This document shows positions 42,983-54,349 of a stretch of 64,000 bases of DNA, in pieces (positions within the stretch are counted from its first letter, which is position 1; each line of letters opens with the position of its first letter). The position numbers were made by a program, and so were the translations under genes. The notes beneath the pieces were generated by a model, which did no database searches, was not told where the DNA came from, and saw nothing but the letters and a program-made list of their open reading frames with translations. Source of the stretch: Shinisaurus crocodilurus (taxonomy: Eukaryota; Chordata; Lepidosauria; Squamata; Shinisauridae); assembly GCA_021292165.1 (NCBI GenBank), contig CM037880.1:28914232-28978231 (forward strand), written 5' to 3'.

Positions 42983-43553
42983 ATCTAGGGTAAAAGTCTA
43001 CCCTCAATAGCAAAATGCTGACTGGCTTCAGCGGAGCTCACATCCAGCAGATATAACCCAAGAACTGTGGTCAATTTGAGCCATATGTATGGCTGTTAAC
43101 CAGGTGTGGTGGTGCAGTAAAAAGAAAGCCGTTTCCCATCTCAGAAAACTCTGACGTATCTTGTGTGCTTCTCTTCCCATGTGAAATGGAACACCACCAC
43201 AAAACAAATATGTTCAAGGCCTTACATGATAAATAAGACCCAAAAATGCTGATGAGGTGTGGCAAAGAAGGCTGCCACATGGGGTGAAAAAAAAGGATGC
43301 AGGTACTCAGCTAGTTAAGCTACAATTCTTGGAATGAAATTAAGTCAGAACTCAGGATCTGCTACATCCACAAATTAGTGTTTAGGACGGAACAAAGCAA
43401 TCGCAGTCTTGGCACATCACCACAAACCCATGAACTGCACCAGCATCAAAAAAGCCAACCTTGCTTATTACATTGGCACAGCAGGATTAGATAGCAGTGC
43501 CAGACACTTGAGGGGCAATTGTATTATCCTGCCATTGTTCAAAGATGCTACAG

Positions 43554-43573
43554 GGTGTGTGTGTGTGTGTGTG
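43554..43573. repeat. (GT)n microsatellite
   Basis: About 10 GT units. Confidence 0.9.
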
Positions 43574-44384
43574 GAGATTGACAGGCACAGGGTTGGGGAA
43601 ATCTCACCTATGTTATCTTAAAGGCTCTCCAGCCACTGTGAGTCCATTTTACACTGGCACAGAACTATGCAGTCTGCTCATGATTAGATGTACTAAGTCA
43701 GTGGTGTTGAACCTCATTCAGCCCAAGGACTGAACTCCATTTAGGACAGTGGTTCTCAACCTTTTTTGCCCCATGCACCCTTTTCACCATATGTCAGAAT
43801 GTCATTCCTCCCTTTCCAAGATTGTCTCTGACTTAAAAGTAGCATTCCAAATAATATGCATATAATATTGAAAAGCTCTTATTTTTTCTGTATTGGTACA
43901 TATACATTTACTTGGATTATTTTTATAGTGGAGTTTTACAAATTTAACAGAAATGTTGATAGATTTTAAAACTCCAATAAAACTAGTTTTTTTTACATTC
44001 ATAACTAATTACTTAGCAGACTAAGTGATGATGATGGATGTGAATCCATAATGAATATATGAATCATTGTATCCTCTTTTTTTGACACTCATGATGGCCC
44101 CCAAAATCTGTGACTAAAAACCAAGAAAAAGCTGAATATAACTATAAATTGAATATTTCCACAGGTAACAAGTGAAATATTTATCTTTTTAAAAAATTTA
44201 ATCTGTGCCATACAATAAGGTATGATGTCCTGTAGATTATGTACAATCTGTAGAATTGTAATTTGTAGAAAGATCAGTATTCCAACAGTTTGAGTCTGTG
44301 GTCCCAATTCCCCCCCTGAAACCCTAAAATCCCCCTCCCAGGGGGAATTCTCCCCTGGTTGAGAACCCCTGATTAGGAGAAGGT

Positions 44385-44620
44385 CTTGGTGGCCGCATTC
44401 CAGTGGTGGGCAGAGCTGAAAGCAAAAGGGGCCCAAAATACAAAAGAATACCAGCATATTTTAGCTGAAAGCCCTTCCTGCCAGTAACTAAGCCTTGGGA
44501 GAGGCATTGCAACTTTTTAGGATGGGGGGAAAGCTGCAGAAAAGCTGGGAAACCAAATGATTGGTGGTCAGAAGAAAGGGGGTGGGGCTCTCTAGGGAAT
44601 CCCGGATGGCCGGATTAAGA
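44385..44620 (+). mobile_element. Interspersed repeat, GGTGGGCAG family
   Basis: CATTCCAGTGGTGGGCAGAG, GCATATTTTAGCTGAAAGCC, GAGGCATTGCAACTTTTTAG. Confidence 0.6.
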
Positions 44621-44796
44621 CCCCAGGCAGGCTGGCGGTTATGCATCCCTGTTGATTCTTGCAGTAGCAATGTGGCATGGGGGAGCTCCTTCTGTGTGGG
44701 CCAGTCTCACGCTGCAACACTAATGTCTATATCTAGAAACCATATAGGGTGATAGAATGGTCTAGTCATTTCTATGCCCACATCTCTTCCCCCACT

Positions 44797-44824
44797 ACAC
44801 ACACACACACACACACACACACAC
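44797..44824. repeat. (CA)n microsatellite
   Basis: About 14 CA units. Confidence 0.95.
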
Positions 44825-45189
44825 CAGGGACCAGCAGTTCTGATGTGGGAAATAATTATGCAGTTTCCCTGTACCAGGTAGTTTCTGGATAGAGACAACA
44901 CCAGAGCAGCTTACCACATGGAACCTGTGTCCACTGTGACAATGGTTAAGGGAGAATCAGTCATTGAATAGAATTAGACTGAAACACATAAGAATGGTTT
45001 TGCGGGGGGGGGGGGGAGAAAGAGAAGAAAAACAATTGGGACTCCCACAGTAGTGTCAGGTGAGAGACTACTGAACTCTTTGGCTTGATGAGTAGCTTCC
45101 TGCTCACTTACCGTAACCCTGAATCTCAGTGATCAAGTGCTCCAGTGCAATTGCTCTATAGCACTGACTGCTGAAGTTTGGCACTTTGT

Positions 45190-45326
45190 CAGGGGTGGGC
45201 AATTTGTGGCCCTCCAGATGTTCCAGCCTACAACTCCCATTAGCCCTAGCCAGCATAGCCAACAGTGAGGCATGATGGGAGTTGTAGGCCAACAACATCT
45301 GGAGGGCGACAAGTTGCCTGCCCCTG
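45190..45326. mobile_element. Palindromic hAT MITE (CAGGGGTGGGC type)
   Basis: CAGGGGTGGGCAATTTGTGG ... CAAGTTGCCTGCCCCTG with CCTACAACTCCCATTAG arm. Confidence 0.8.
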
Positions 45327-45507
45327 ATTTATATATTTGCCATTCCCTCCTGCAATGTATGACAGTTTGGGAGGGGAAACTGGAATCAAGGAATGTGTTC
45401 TTCTCCAAGTTGAGCATTAGAAGGAATAGTGATGGTGATGGAATGAAGAAAGAAAATCATATAGGCAAGACTTGCTGTCTTTGCCTCTGAAAAGATGCAT
45501 CTAAGGC

Positions 45508-45845
45508 AACCTTCCCCAACCTGGTCCCTTCTAGGCGGTTTGGATTACAACCCCCATCAGCCTCAGCCAGCAAGCCAACGGTCAGTGATGATGGACCTCA
45601 GGGATGGGGGAACCAGGGATGTTCGAGCTCACCAAAATTCTCCGAACTTCACTTTGATGCTTGGTGTTTGTTTGTGACCCGTTTTTTGGTTTGTTCGAAT
45701 GGGAAAAGTGTGTATTTATGCAGGCATTTTCAAAAGTGCCCCACTTCCCCAACCTAGTGCCTTCCAGAAGTGTTGGGAGTATGACTCCTATCATCCCCAA
45801 CCAGCGTAGCCATCTGGAGGGCAGCAGGTTGGGAAAGCTGGCAGT
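45508..45845. mobile_element. Clustered MITE fragments
   Basis: CTTCCCCAACCTGGTCCCTT at 45511 and a second CTTCCCCAACCTAGTGCC at 45748, ending CAGCAGGTTGGGAAAGCTGG. Between them CAGGGATGTTCGAGCTC suggests a third, AGGGATG-type element nested in the first. Confidence 0.55.
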
Positions 45846-46129
45846 GGACTGTTTTCTGCTTACTATATTCTGATGCCCAAACCAATATTCTGTCCTATAA
45901 CTCCTCATTTAGTGGCTCTCTCCTCCCTGAATAGAATAACAGATGAGCCAATCCCTCTAAGTGCAAATATTATGATGGAAAGAGCCATATTAGGAAGATC
46001 TGCTGTTTTTGCTCTTTTAAGACCTGGTCCATATGTGATATGTGACCCATGGAATGAGCTCTCAAAGGAATTCGCAAATCCCACCACCACCATCTGCTTT
46101 CCCCTTTCCATTACTGTATGTTTTTAATT

Positions 46130-46950
46130 GACTCTTCTTTCATAAATCTTGTTGGAGAATAGAACTGCTGTGTGCATTATTTTCCCCACGATAGCAGCAG
46201 GCAGCTCATACCTCAAAGCCAAACGCCTTAACACCCTTGCAAAATACTGACAAAGGCAGGGACGGAAAGGCTGGTATATTGGCAGGGGCAGGGGGGGGGA
46301 AGCGATTACCTTGGCTTGGATCCTAAAATAAGTTATCTTAAGGAGGTTCCATCAAAGGAAGGTTTCTCATCCCCCTTCTTCCCCCTGCAACCAGAAACCC
46401 TCTCCAGGAGTTCCTCCAGAGCAATATGGGATGGGCGCAGGGGGATTCCTGGGGATGGGGGAATCACCCCACAACTGGGCCAAGCTTCACCGAATTTGGG
46501 GTGATTCCCCCGTCCCAGCAGCCTCCCACCGTACCCCACTTTGTTCAGGAAGGCTCTCCCCTTGGAGAGGATTTTCAGGGAGCACAAATGGGAAGAGGGG
46601 ATGGGAAAAAAGTTTTTCCATGAACTTCATTAAATTAACTTATTTCAGGTTCAAGCCCTTATTCGTAACTCAGCCAAATGGGGGGAAATGCCTTTCTTTT
46701 TGCTAGCAATATGTTTTATCATTTATACAGGGATTTTAAAAAATGGTCTCTGTGTGTGTGTGTGTGTGTGCGCGCGCACACGCGCACGCACGCACGCACG
46801 CACGCAGAAGTGTGAATGTGCACGGCCTCTGTTGTTTTTATGAGAGAAAATGCAGCATAGTCCTCTTGCTAACTTCAGTGGGATGTGCACCCTGAACCCA
46901 CAAATATTTTAGCAGCACCAACACAGAAGCGTAGACACCAGCATTTCTTT
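46130..46950. other. Unassigned intronic sequence
   Basis: Contains inverted GGGTGATTCCCCCGTCCC / GGGGATGGGGGAATCACCCC near 46450-46520 (old MITE core) and a Z-DNA-prone microsatellite. No gene. Confidence 0.3.
46749..46806. repeat. (GT)n followed by (GC/CA) alternating purine-pyrimidine tract
   Basis: GTGTGT, then GCGCGC, then CACGCACG repeats: 57 bases of alternating purine-pyrimidine, a classical Z-DNA-forming composition. Confidence 0.9.
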
Positions 46951-46953
46951 AGA

Positions 46954-47225
46954 TCAGCCTTCCCCAACCTAGTTCCCTCCAGATGTTTTGGACTACAACT
47001 CCCAGGGGCCTAGGGATGTATGAGAATTACGGTATGTTTCGGTTCCAAAGCATCCGAACGTGCTCCGTTCACAACTCTGAATGCGAACACAAGTGCATTC
47101 TTAAAAAAAATGTTCACACATTCCTAAACATGTAATCATGTTTTTTAAAAATTGGTTTTCTTAAATGTGCATTTTGACATGCACATTTAAAAAAATGCAT
47201 TTTCACACTGGGCACTATTTAGGTA
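46954..47225. mobile_element. MITE fragment followed by AGGGATG-type element
   Basis: CAGCCTTCCCCAACCTAG with GGACTACAACTCCCAGG breaks off at 47010, where TAGGGATGTATGAG begins an element with TGTGCATTTTGACATGCACA inverted repeats. Confidence 0.55.
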
Positions 47226-48339
47226 AATGCAGCAGTTCTTGTAGGCTGGTGTGGCGGTGGCATAGGATGTATATCTCAGAACTCCTATGCCCATAGAAGA
47301 TCACTATTTGGAGGGTTATTCTATATTGTTTATTTCAATAGTAGAGAAGCATGAATAGCTTAAAATTGGTTTTCACATTACAGGTTTTGCAATGTGTTTA
47401 TTGAGCAGAATTCCCAAACTGCACCATCTGGAATTACTAAGGCAGGCTATACAGATTAATGCAAACAGCTCCTGCCCCAAGATATGTAGAAGTACTGTAC
47501 CACCTTTTTTCATTCTTGGTCTCGGTTGGCTTAGAGAAGGCAGTGAAAACTGCCTTTCGTTTGTATTTTTTGTATTTTTATTTTAAACTGATTATGTATC
47601 AGATATCAAAGCACTCCTGATAAAAATGGCCTGGGATTCTTAACAGAATAAATAAACCACAACGTTCAGTTTATGAGCACCCTTGTGATTCATGACCCAG
47701 TCGTTTGGCTTTATGCTACTCTACACACTGGGATATGGGATCCTGCAGAAGAGAAGCCAGATACGACAATAACCCTTTGCCTTCCTCAGCAACCTGCATT
47801 CATTGCCTTATATAGCAACAGCTTGACTCTCCAATGGCAGCGTTTCCTGAGAAAGCTGCCTCCTATTTGTGCAATTAATCCCAACAAAAGATTCACCGGT
47901 CTATTCCAAACCAATTAAACTGGTGGCAAGGACATCTTCTGCGAGAAGCAGTGGTGATGGGGGTATCTCATGGGCAACAGGCAGCTATACCACAAGTGTG
48001 ATCTGACCACATTGGGGAATTGGAGATTAAGAGACCTCCTGAGTCACCCGGGCTGGCCAAAGATATTTCACTAACTGTGGCAGACCAGAAAATGGCACCC
48101 CGGCCCCACATCGAGGTGGATAGTACCTATGGCCGACCAAGTTATTTTGATGCCTGAAAACCGCACAAGCTCCTTGCCCTGGTGGCAAAAATACAATCTT
48201 AATAATTTAACTAACCAAATACTTGTTGCCATTTCATGACACCCAAAATGAGCTGCCTGAGGCAGTCGCCCTACTCTGTCTAATGGTAGGGCCAGCCCAG
48301 GGACAGGCCAGAACAGCTCAAAGTGTGCACAGGCAATTG

Positions 48340-48535
48340 GTAGTTAGGATCAATAACCCAGTGGTGGGGGCATGCTAGGCATGCAAAAGGTCCCTGGTAC
48401 ACTCCCTAAAATCTCGAGTTGTAGCATCTCAAGTTGCAAGGTCAGGTAAGGCCTCTGCCTCAGACCACAGGCCGAGCTGGCATGACTGGCAAAATGGACC
48501 AATGGTCTAACTTTGTATGGCAGCTTCATAGGTTT
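48340..48535 (+). mobile_element. tRNA-derived SINE, degenerate
   Basis: Weak A and B boxes, with GCATGCAAAAGGTCCCTGG, GCCTCTGCCTCAGACCACAG and the tail-like CCAATGGTCTAAC in the order of the 2545-2745 family. Confidence 0.5.
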
Positions 48536-48854
48536 CGAGGTAGGAATGCAAGCAGCTGGAAATGGAAGAATGGAGATGAGCCTGAAAAGGACATCTGGGA
48601 CACCAAGTTTTTCACCCCAACCTGCATAGCCCACACTGCCACCATGTGGCAACTCATCTCTAGGTCAGCTCTAGGGAAAAACGGTGGGAAAACTTCCCTT
48701 GGTAGGCTGAATATGGCCTGCAGGAGTTATATGTGGCCTATCACAGCTTTGCAACCTCATTAACCTTTGATGCTGACCATCATTATTCCCAGAGGCAGGA
48801 TGAGACACTGTCTCAAGATCACCAATAAGGCCCAGTGCAGACAATTGTCTAAAC

Positions 48855-48990
48855 CAGGGTGATGCAGCCTTTTGTCTACCGGATGTTTTGGACTACAACT
48901 TCCATAATCCCTAACCATTGGGCATGCTAGCAGGGGCTTATGGGGGTTGTAGTTCCAAACATCTGGCTGGCACTGGGTTGCCTAAACCTG
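48855..48990. mobile_element. Palindromic hAT MITE, perfect 8-bp TSD
   Basis: 136 bp from CAGGGTGATGCAGCC to TTGCCTAAACCTG. The target duplication GTCTAAAC (48847-48854, 48991-48998) is perfect. Interior has GGACTACAACTTCC / GGTTGTAGTTCC inverted repeats. Confidence 0.9.
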
Positions 48991-49293
48991 GTCTAAACTG
49001 TGGCTTTGATGGCTGCACATGAATCTGTACAAGCCTTGGGTTCACACACTCCCTCTCCCCGTTTCATGCACAAGCGGAAGAGAGAGAAAACCCTACTTTC
49101 ACTTTAGAACAACCCATAGCTCCCCATCATGAACGAACCCAAGAAACTGTGGTTCATTCTAACCACAGATAGCTAACCAGAAAGACATTGGGCTGGGAGT
49201 GGCGACAACAAACAGGGAGAAGACAGCACTGGAAGCATACGGTAAGTGGTCCAGCGTTATTAGACCAGAGGAAGAATGTGGGTGATGCCTTAC

Positions 49294-49489
49294 CAAGCGA
49301 TCTTTCCTTTGTCTGGTTTGTTGTCCTCACCACCGGAAGACTCGCTCGTGTACGGCTTCCTCTTGAGAAAGGAGAAGGGGTCTCTCCTTCGGACATGATT
49401 TCCAGGGAGTCAGCAGATGCCTCTGACAAATATTCAGCCTGATCTCCCACGTTGGGCTGTGGGCTCTGGGAGAGCTTTGGGCTCCTTGT
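49294..49489 (-). CDS. KIAA1217: KIAA1217 (sickle tail, SKT) coding exon, upstream of the three seen
   Basis: Internal coding exon of 196 bp. Read on the minus strand, it follows a pyrimidine-rich acceptor (TTTTCATTTCACAG) and ends CTTG before a GTAAGG donor. It starts in phase 0 with Thr-Arg-Ser-Pro-Lys and encodes 65 codons plus one base; the peptide is Ser/Pro rich and contains SEASADSLEIMSEGETPSPF and SRGSRTRASLPVVR. I recognise this as the segment of KIAA1217 just before its AIP3-like region. The last base G joins the GT that opens the next exon to make Gly. The protein is a cytoplasmic scaffold; mouse Skt is linked to intervertebral disc and tail formation. The paralogue SRCIN1 (p140Cap) is the main alternative but is less similar here. 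The previous exon, ending in phase 0, was not found to the right. Confidence 0.88.
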
Positions 49490-49529
49490 CTGTGAAATGA
49501 AAATTAATGAATCGTTATTAGAAAGCAAA

Positions 49530-50040
49530 CACTTTTTAGTAACTTTAAGATCCCCACCTCAGGGAAGGAAGGGAATCTCTCTCTCCCTCTTTCTTTTTTT
49601 AAAAAAGATAAAGCATCAGTTGAGCTGCTGAATGTAGAATGATACAAAGCCATGTGCGCTCAAGGTGACTCCTGTGCCTGTTATTTACAAAAGATTGTCC
49701 CAGGGTATTCCATTAAGATTTTTATTGCTGTACGTCCAACTGCACAAAATTCATATCTAACAAGTACCTGAGGCTAAGCCATTATGGGTTAGATGGATTG
49801 CAATTCTACTCCCTGCTGCTCTGACAACTGTTAGCGCTGTCTGTAACAACAACAGCACGTAATTATGCAGATATATACACAACAAAAACACACGTGCAAT
49901 GAAATACCACTTTATCAAGCCAAGTTTCCTTAAACCTGCTTTTGGTATCAGTTGTGTGAAGAGGCATTTGTCAGCTCAATGGGGCAAATTTTTACTATCT
50001 CCATTATTAGCCTGCGCTCCTGAGTGTTTCACATTTTCTA
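49530..50040. other. Intron sequence upstream of the KIAA1217 exon
   Basis: AT-rich unique sequence after the acceptor side of the 49294-49489 exon; nothing recognised. Confidence 0.35.
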
Positions 50041-50044
50041 CCTT

Positions 50045-50245
50045 TAAAAAAATCCTGCTCTTCATCCAAAGAGTTCAGGGTGACATATGTCATTCTCCCC
50101 CCACCCCTCAAACCAGCATTTTATCCTCACAACAACCTTGTGAAGTAGGTTATGCTGAGAGACAGTGATTGGCCAAAGGTCACCCACTAAGCTTCAAGGC
50201 CATGTGGAGATTTTCAAACCCAGGTCTCATTGATGGTTTAGTCCA
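50045..50245 (-). mobile_element. MIR-like tRNA-derived SINE
   Basis: Minus-strand copy. The plus strand has TTTTATCCTCACAACAACC, GACAGTGATTGGCCAAAGG and CAAACCCAGGTCTCAT. Confidence 0.7.
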
Positions 50246-50347
50246 ATCCAAGGAGGAGGAGAATCCCCAGCTTTCCTCTCCACTAGTCCCCACTCTCTGT
50301 TTTCCATTCCCCATAAAGCTTTACCTTAGCAGGGAGCAGCATGCAGG

Positions 50348-51055
50348 GAGGACATAAGAAGAGCCATGCTGGATCAGACCAAGGAACCATCTAGTCCAGC
50401 ATTCTGTTCACACAGTGGCCAACCAGCTGCCCATGGGAAACCCACAAGCGGGACATGAGTGCAACAGCACCCTCCCACCCACGTTCCCCAGCAACTGGTG
50501 TACATAGGCATACTGCCTCTGATACTGGAGGAAGCACATAGCCAATCAGGTCTAGTAGCCATTGATAGCTTTCTCCTCCAGGAATTTGTCCAATCCTGTT
50601 AAAGCCTTCCAAATTAGTGGCCATCACTACATCTTGTAGAAGTGAATTTCATAGTTTAACTATGGGATGTGTGAAGAAGGACTTCCTTTTATCTGTCCTT
50701 AATCTCTCACCAATCAGCTGCATGGGATGACCCCACTGGGTTCTAGTATTATGAGAGAGGGAGAAAAATGTCTCCCTGCCCACTTTCTCCACACCATGCA
50801 TAATTTTGTACACCTCTATCATGTCTCCCCTTACTTGCCTTTTTTCTAAGCTAAACAATCCCAGCTATTATTGTAACCTTTCCTCGTAGTGGAGTTGCTC
50901 CAGCCCCGTGATCATTGCAGTTGCCCTTTTCTGCACTTTCCCCAACTCTACCATATTTGGGGGGTGGGTGGGCGTGCAGTGACCAGAACTGTGGACGGTA
51001 TTCTAAGTGTGGTCGCACCATAGATTTGTATAAGGGCAGTATGATCGTGCAAGTT
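50348..51055 (-). mobile_element. CR1-type LINE 3' region
   Basis: Antisense CR1 sequence. The plus strand reads GCTGGATCAGACCAAGG, TCTAGTCCAGCATTCTGTTC, then CATGTCTCCCCTTACTTGCC and CCAGAACTGTGGACGG. The minus strand encodes a decayed C-terminal piece (VYKIMHGVEKVGRETFFSLS). Includes the 3' UTR. Confidence 0.75.
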
Positions 51056-51470
51056 TTATTTTCAGTTCCTTTCCTAATTATGACCGGTCATGTTGTTCGA
51101 ATGCCTGACTGCCGTCTCCCAAAGCAGTTACTTTACTCCCAACTCAAGGATGGAAAGCGGAATATCGGTGGTCAATATAAGAGGTTTAAAGATGTTCATA
51201 AGGCTAATCTAAAAAATGCAATAAAACATCGAAAACTGGGAAGCTCTGGCCCATGAACGATCTAACTGGAGTTGGCCTTTCACAAAGGTTCCATGGACTT
51301 TGAAGAAGCCCGAATGCAAGGTGAAAGGGAGAAACGTGCTAAGCGAAAAGCACGTCAAATGAATCCTTTACAGGACCATCTTCTATCTGGTAACCTGTGT
51401 CCTCACTGTGGGAAGCTGTGTGGATCTAGAATTGGCCTCCACAGTCACTTACGGACCCATTGCTAGAGTC
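51056..51470 (+). mobile_element. LINE ORF2 C-terminal fragment with terminal zinc finger
   Basis: Plus strand. It reads GHVVRMPDCRLPKQLLYSQL, KDGKRNIGGQYKRFKDVHKA, then, after frame changes, a terminal finger CPHCGKLCGSRIGLHSHLRT ending in HC. The pattern 'GH..RM...RLPK' followed by 'C..C...C.SRIGL.SHLR.H' is the C terminus of a family of animal LINE polyproteins. Pseudogenised. Confidence 0.65.
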
Positions 51471-51674
51471 TACACAATCTTCTTTAGAATTTCCTCCTTT
51501 TATCCCGGAAGACAATCTTACTCGGTCATGAGTGATCGCCTGATGATGATAACATGGAGAAGTAAAGAGGAAGGCTGGCATCTTAGCATGCCGTGTAGAT
51601 GCACACCACAAGGGGCAGGGGAGGGAAGGGATGCTGCTGCTCCCGCCTCTCCACTTGCTAAGGTACGGCTTTAA

Positions 51675-52020
51675 GGCAGGAGTGTAGAACCTCAGCCCTG
51701 GGGCCCAAATCCAGCCATTGGGGGGGGGGAGCTGCAGCCCTTCCCCTGGCCGGCCCACCCATTTCTCCCCAGCCATGGAACTTTCGGTGGTGTCCCGGCC
51801 TTTGTGCAGTTTTTTCTCCATTCTAAAAGGTTGAAACGCCTCTCCTAAGGCTTAGTTAGTGGCAGTAAGAACTTTTAAGCTAAAATGGCCTGGTATTTTT
51901 GGTATTTTGGCCCCATCCCTTTTGCTTTCAGCCTCGGCCACCACTGGAATGTGGCCCCCGAGAGCTTCTCTGAAATGGAATTTGGCTTTCAGGCTGAAAG
52001 AGGTTCTGCACTCCTGCTTT
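51675..52020 (-). mobile_element. Interspersed repeat, GGTGGGCAG family, full
   Basis: Inverted copy with both ends visible: AGGAGTGTAGAACCTCAGCC at the left and GAGGTTCTGCACTCCTG at the right are complementary, which supports a DNA-transposon origin. Confidence 0.65.
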
Positions 52021-52689
52021 AAGGGTAGAGAGAAAGTATTTTAGGGATTGAAGAAGTTTGGCAGGAGAGGGGAGTTTGACTTCTGAGCCTCGGATTGGCT
52101 TGGAAAAACAACCCAAGTTATTTCCGATCTTTTTTTTTTTTTTGGCTTGATCAATCCGAGGCAATTGGGGGTGGGGGAGCTTGCCCATCTCTACGTGTTT
52201 TTTCAGTCTTCAGGAGGATCTTCTGTGGAGGACAGAGAAACAAGAGGGTATAGCAGGTGGGGGCATATCACAAGGTGTCAGAAGGGGCTTTGGCAATGTT
52301 GGGAGCTGTCAGGAGCTCTGCTGCTGTGGAGGAATTTTAGGGCTTGGAAGAAAGGACAAATATTTCAGTGGAGGTTCACAGCAAGATTCAAAGGCCTATT
52401 CTTGGCCATATTCACAGGCAAATTCCTAACAAGCAGGGTGTTTTAAGAGGTTTTGTTGCAAACACATTTTTTTCATCCCTCAAGATAACCACAGATGTAG
52501 GTACTCCTGAAGAACAATTGCACATGAATTGAAAAATAAAGGTGGGGATTGCCTTTCCTATATGTGGTTTGGGGCCACAAATGGCTTGGGGCCCAGGGTA
52601 TCTGAAAGACCACCTCCACCCCCATGAGCCTGCCTGAAATTTGTGGTAGTCATCTGAGGCCCTGTTGTGTGTCCCACCTCCTAGAGAGT

Positions 52690-52790
52690 TGAGGTTGGTG
52701 GGCACTTGTAACAGGGCCTTTTGTGTACCAGCACCCTAACTGTGGAACGCCCTACCCTTCCAACTCTATGATTGAATACATCTGAACAGG
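52690..52790 (+). mobile_element. L2/CR1-like LINE fragment, weak
   Basis: CCCTAACTGTGGAACGCCCT resembles the L2 'LWN.LP' coding end, followed by CCTTCCAACTCTATGATT, a CR1-like 3' terminus. Short and diverged. Confidence 0.35.
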
Positions 52791-52799
52791 CTATTCATA

Positions 52800-53647
52800 T
52801 CCAATCACTCCAAGCTAATAAGTATCCATACTGAGCCTGTACTGTTCCCCCAATCATTCGGCCTGTAGACAGGTATAATCATTAGACCAGTGTGGATGGT
52901 ACAATCCACACCACACCTTAGATGCTATGACAGCAAAGTCTTCTCTTGTGCCACATAATTTAGTGGATGCTCATTCATAAGCAAACAGAATAAAGCAATC
53001 AAGGCTGCAATTCTATGCCCCTTACCTGGAAGTAAGCCCCCTTAAACTCAATGGAACTAGGATTGTAGTATAAAAGCAAGAGTGGATGTGAGCTTGGAGC
53101 CATGTCAGGCAGTGTTTAGGCATTATTACTGCACGCCCATAGCAAGTAAGATGCTTTTAGCCCCCAAGTGCACAATGTGGTCACAACTCCTGGCTTAACC
53201 ACCATTAATTCTTGTTGTCTTGAGGACTCCCCCCACCTGGCTTCTGGCTTAGTAGTACTGAACTGCCCATGTAAAGACATAGAGAGTTCTCATAGAGACA
53301 TTCCCTAGGCATCATTTCTAATGCCCAGTCCCATGTGCATTGCCCAAAACACTGCATTCTTTACAGTTCTTAGTCTCCTTTAAAACCCTGATTCATCTTT
53401 GTTAATCATGTTCTATATTTAGAAGGTTGGAAAATGCTGTTCAGATCAAGACTGGATTTAAAAACAAAGTGAACCATATTGCTGACATCTGGCCTTTTCG
53501 GAACTTTTGTTGTTGTTGGTGTGAGTGGGAAGAGGTGAGCTTGCTGCAGGAATGGCAGGGATCATGTTATACTCCCTCAGTGACCTTGGCCGAATGAGCA
53601 ACTATTAGCTTTTTATTAGGTTTTCATTAGGTTGCTGTAGAGCTCCA

Positions 53648-53693
<46 letters not shown>

Positions 53694-54130
53694 TGCCAAC
53701 TTGTCCAGTTGCTCACAAAATATAGTAACTTTCAAATACCTAACGAGAAATCCAAAGCCTCTGGAGCTTTGCGCTTACAAAAGGTTTGCATTAATATATT
53801 AGGTATTATCCAGGGTCCTGTAGTGACACTGATTATGAAGCAGTATTTCTTCCCTCCTCTCCAGGAATTATAGCTAACATTTTTCTTCTTGGATGGAGGC
53901 ATGCTTTGAAGTGCCTCGATGAAGTCAAGCGTACGAGGTTGTAAACACCCCATGCTGGTGCACAGACATTAATGCCCAAGAAGTGACAAGTGACCTAAAA
54001 AACAAAGAGAAACTCAAGGAGGCAATCGTTCTTTCATTCAATTTCCTGAAGTGTGGCTTGCGGCCGGGAGGGCCATGACTACAACAGTATCCAGCATTGG
54101 CGGCTCCCATTTTTTCAATAGGCAGCCATA
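52800..54130. other. Unassigned intronic sequence
   Basis: Unique except for the TC microsatellite; no coding exon found. Confidence 0.3.
53651..53688. repeat. (TC)n microsatellite
   Basis: About 19 TC units. Confidence 0.95.
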
Positions 54131-54137
54131 TGAATGG

Positions 54138-54300
54138 GAAGGGCCGCAGCTCAGTGGTAGAGCACCTGCCTTGCATGCAGAAGGTCCCAAGTTCAATCCT
54201 AGGCATCTCCAGGTAAAGCTGGAAAAACTCCGGCCTGAAACCCTGCAGAGCCATTACTGCCTGTCAGTGTCGACAACACTGGGCTAGGTTGGGATCTGGG
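54138..54300 (+). mobile_element. tRNA-derived SINE
   Basis: GAAGGGCCGCAGCTCAGTGG head, CCCAAGTTCAATCCTAGGC B box, CCTGCAGAGCCATTAC centre. The 3' tail is truncated at a TTG microsatellite. Confidence 0.8.
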
Positions 54301-54318
54301 ATCAGATCTCCCAACTTA

Positions 54319-54342
54319 TTGTTGTTGTTGTTGTTGTTGTTG
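54319..54342. repeat. (TTG)n microsatellite
   Basis: Eight TTG units. Confidence 0.9.
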
Positions 54343-54349
54343 TCATCAG

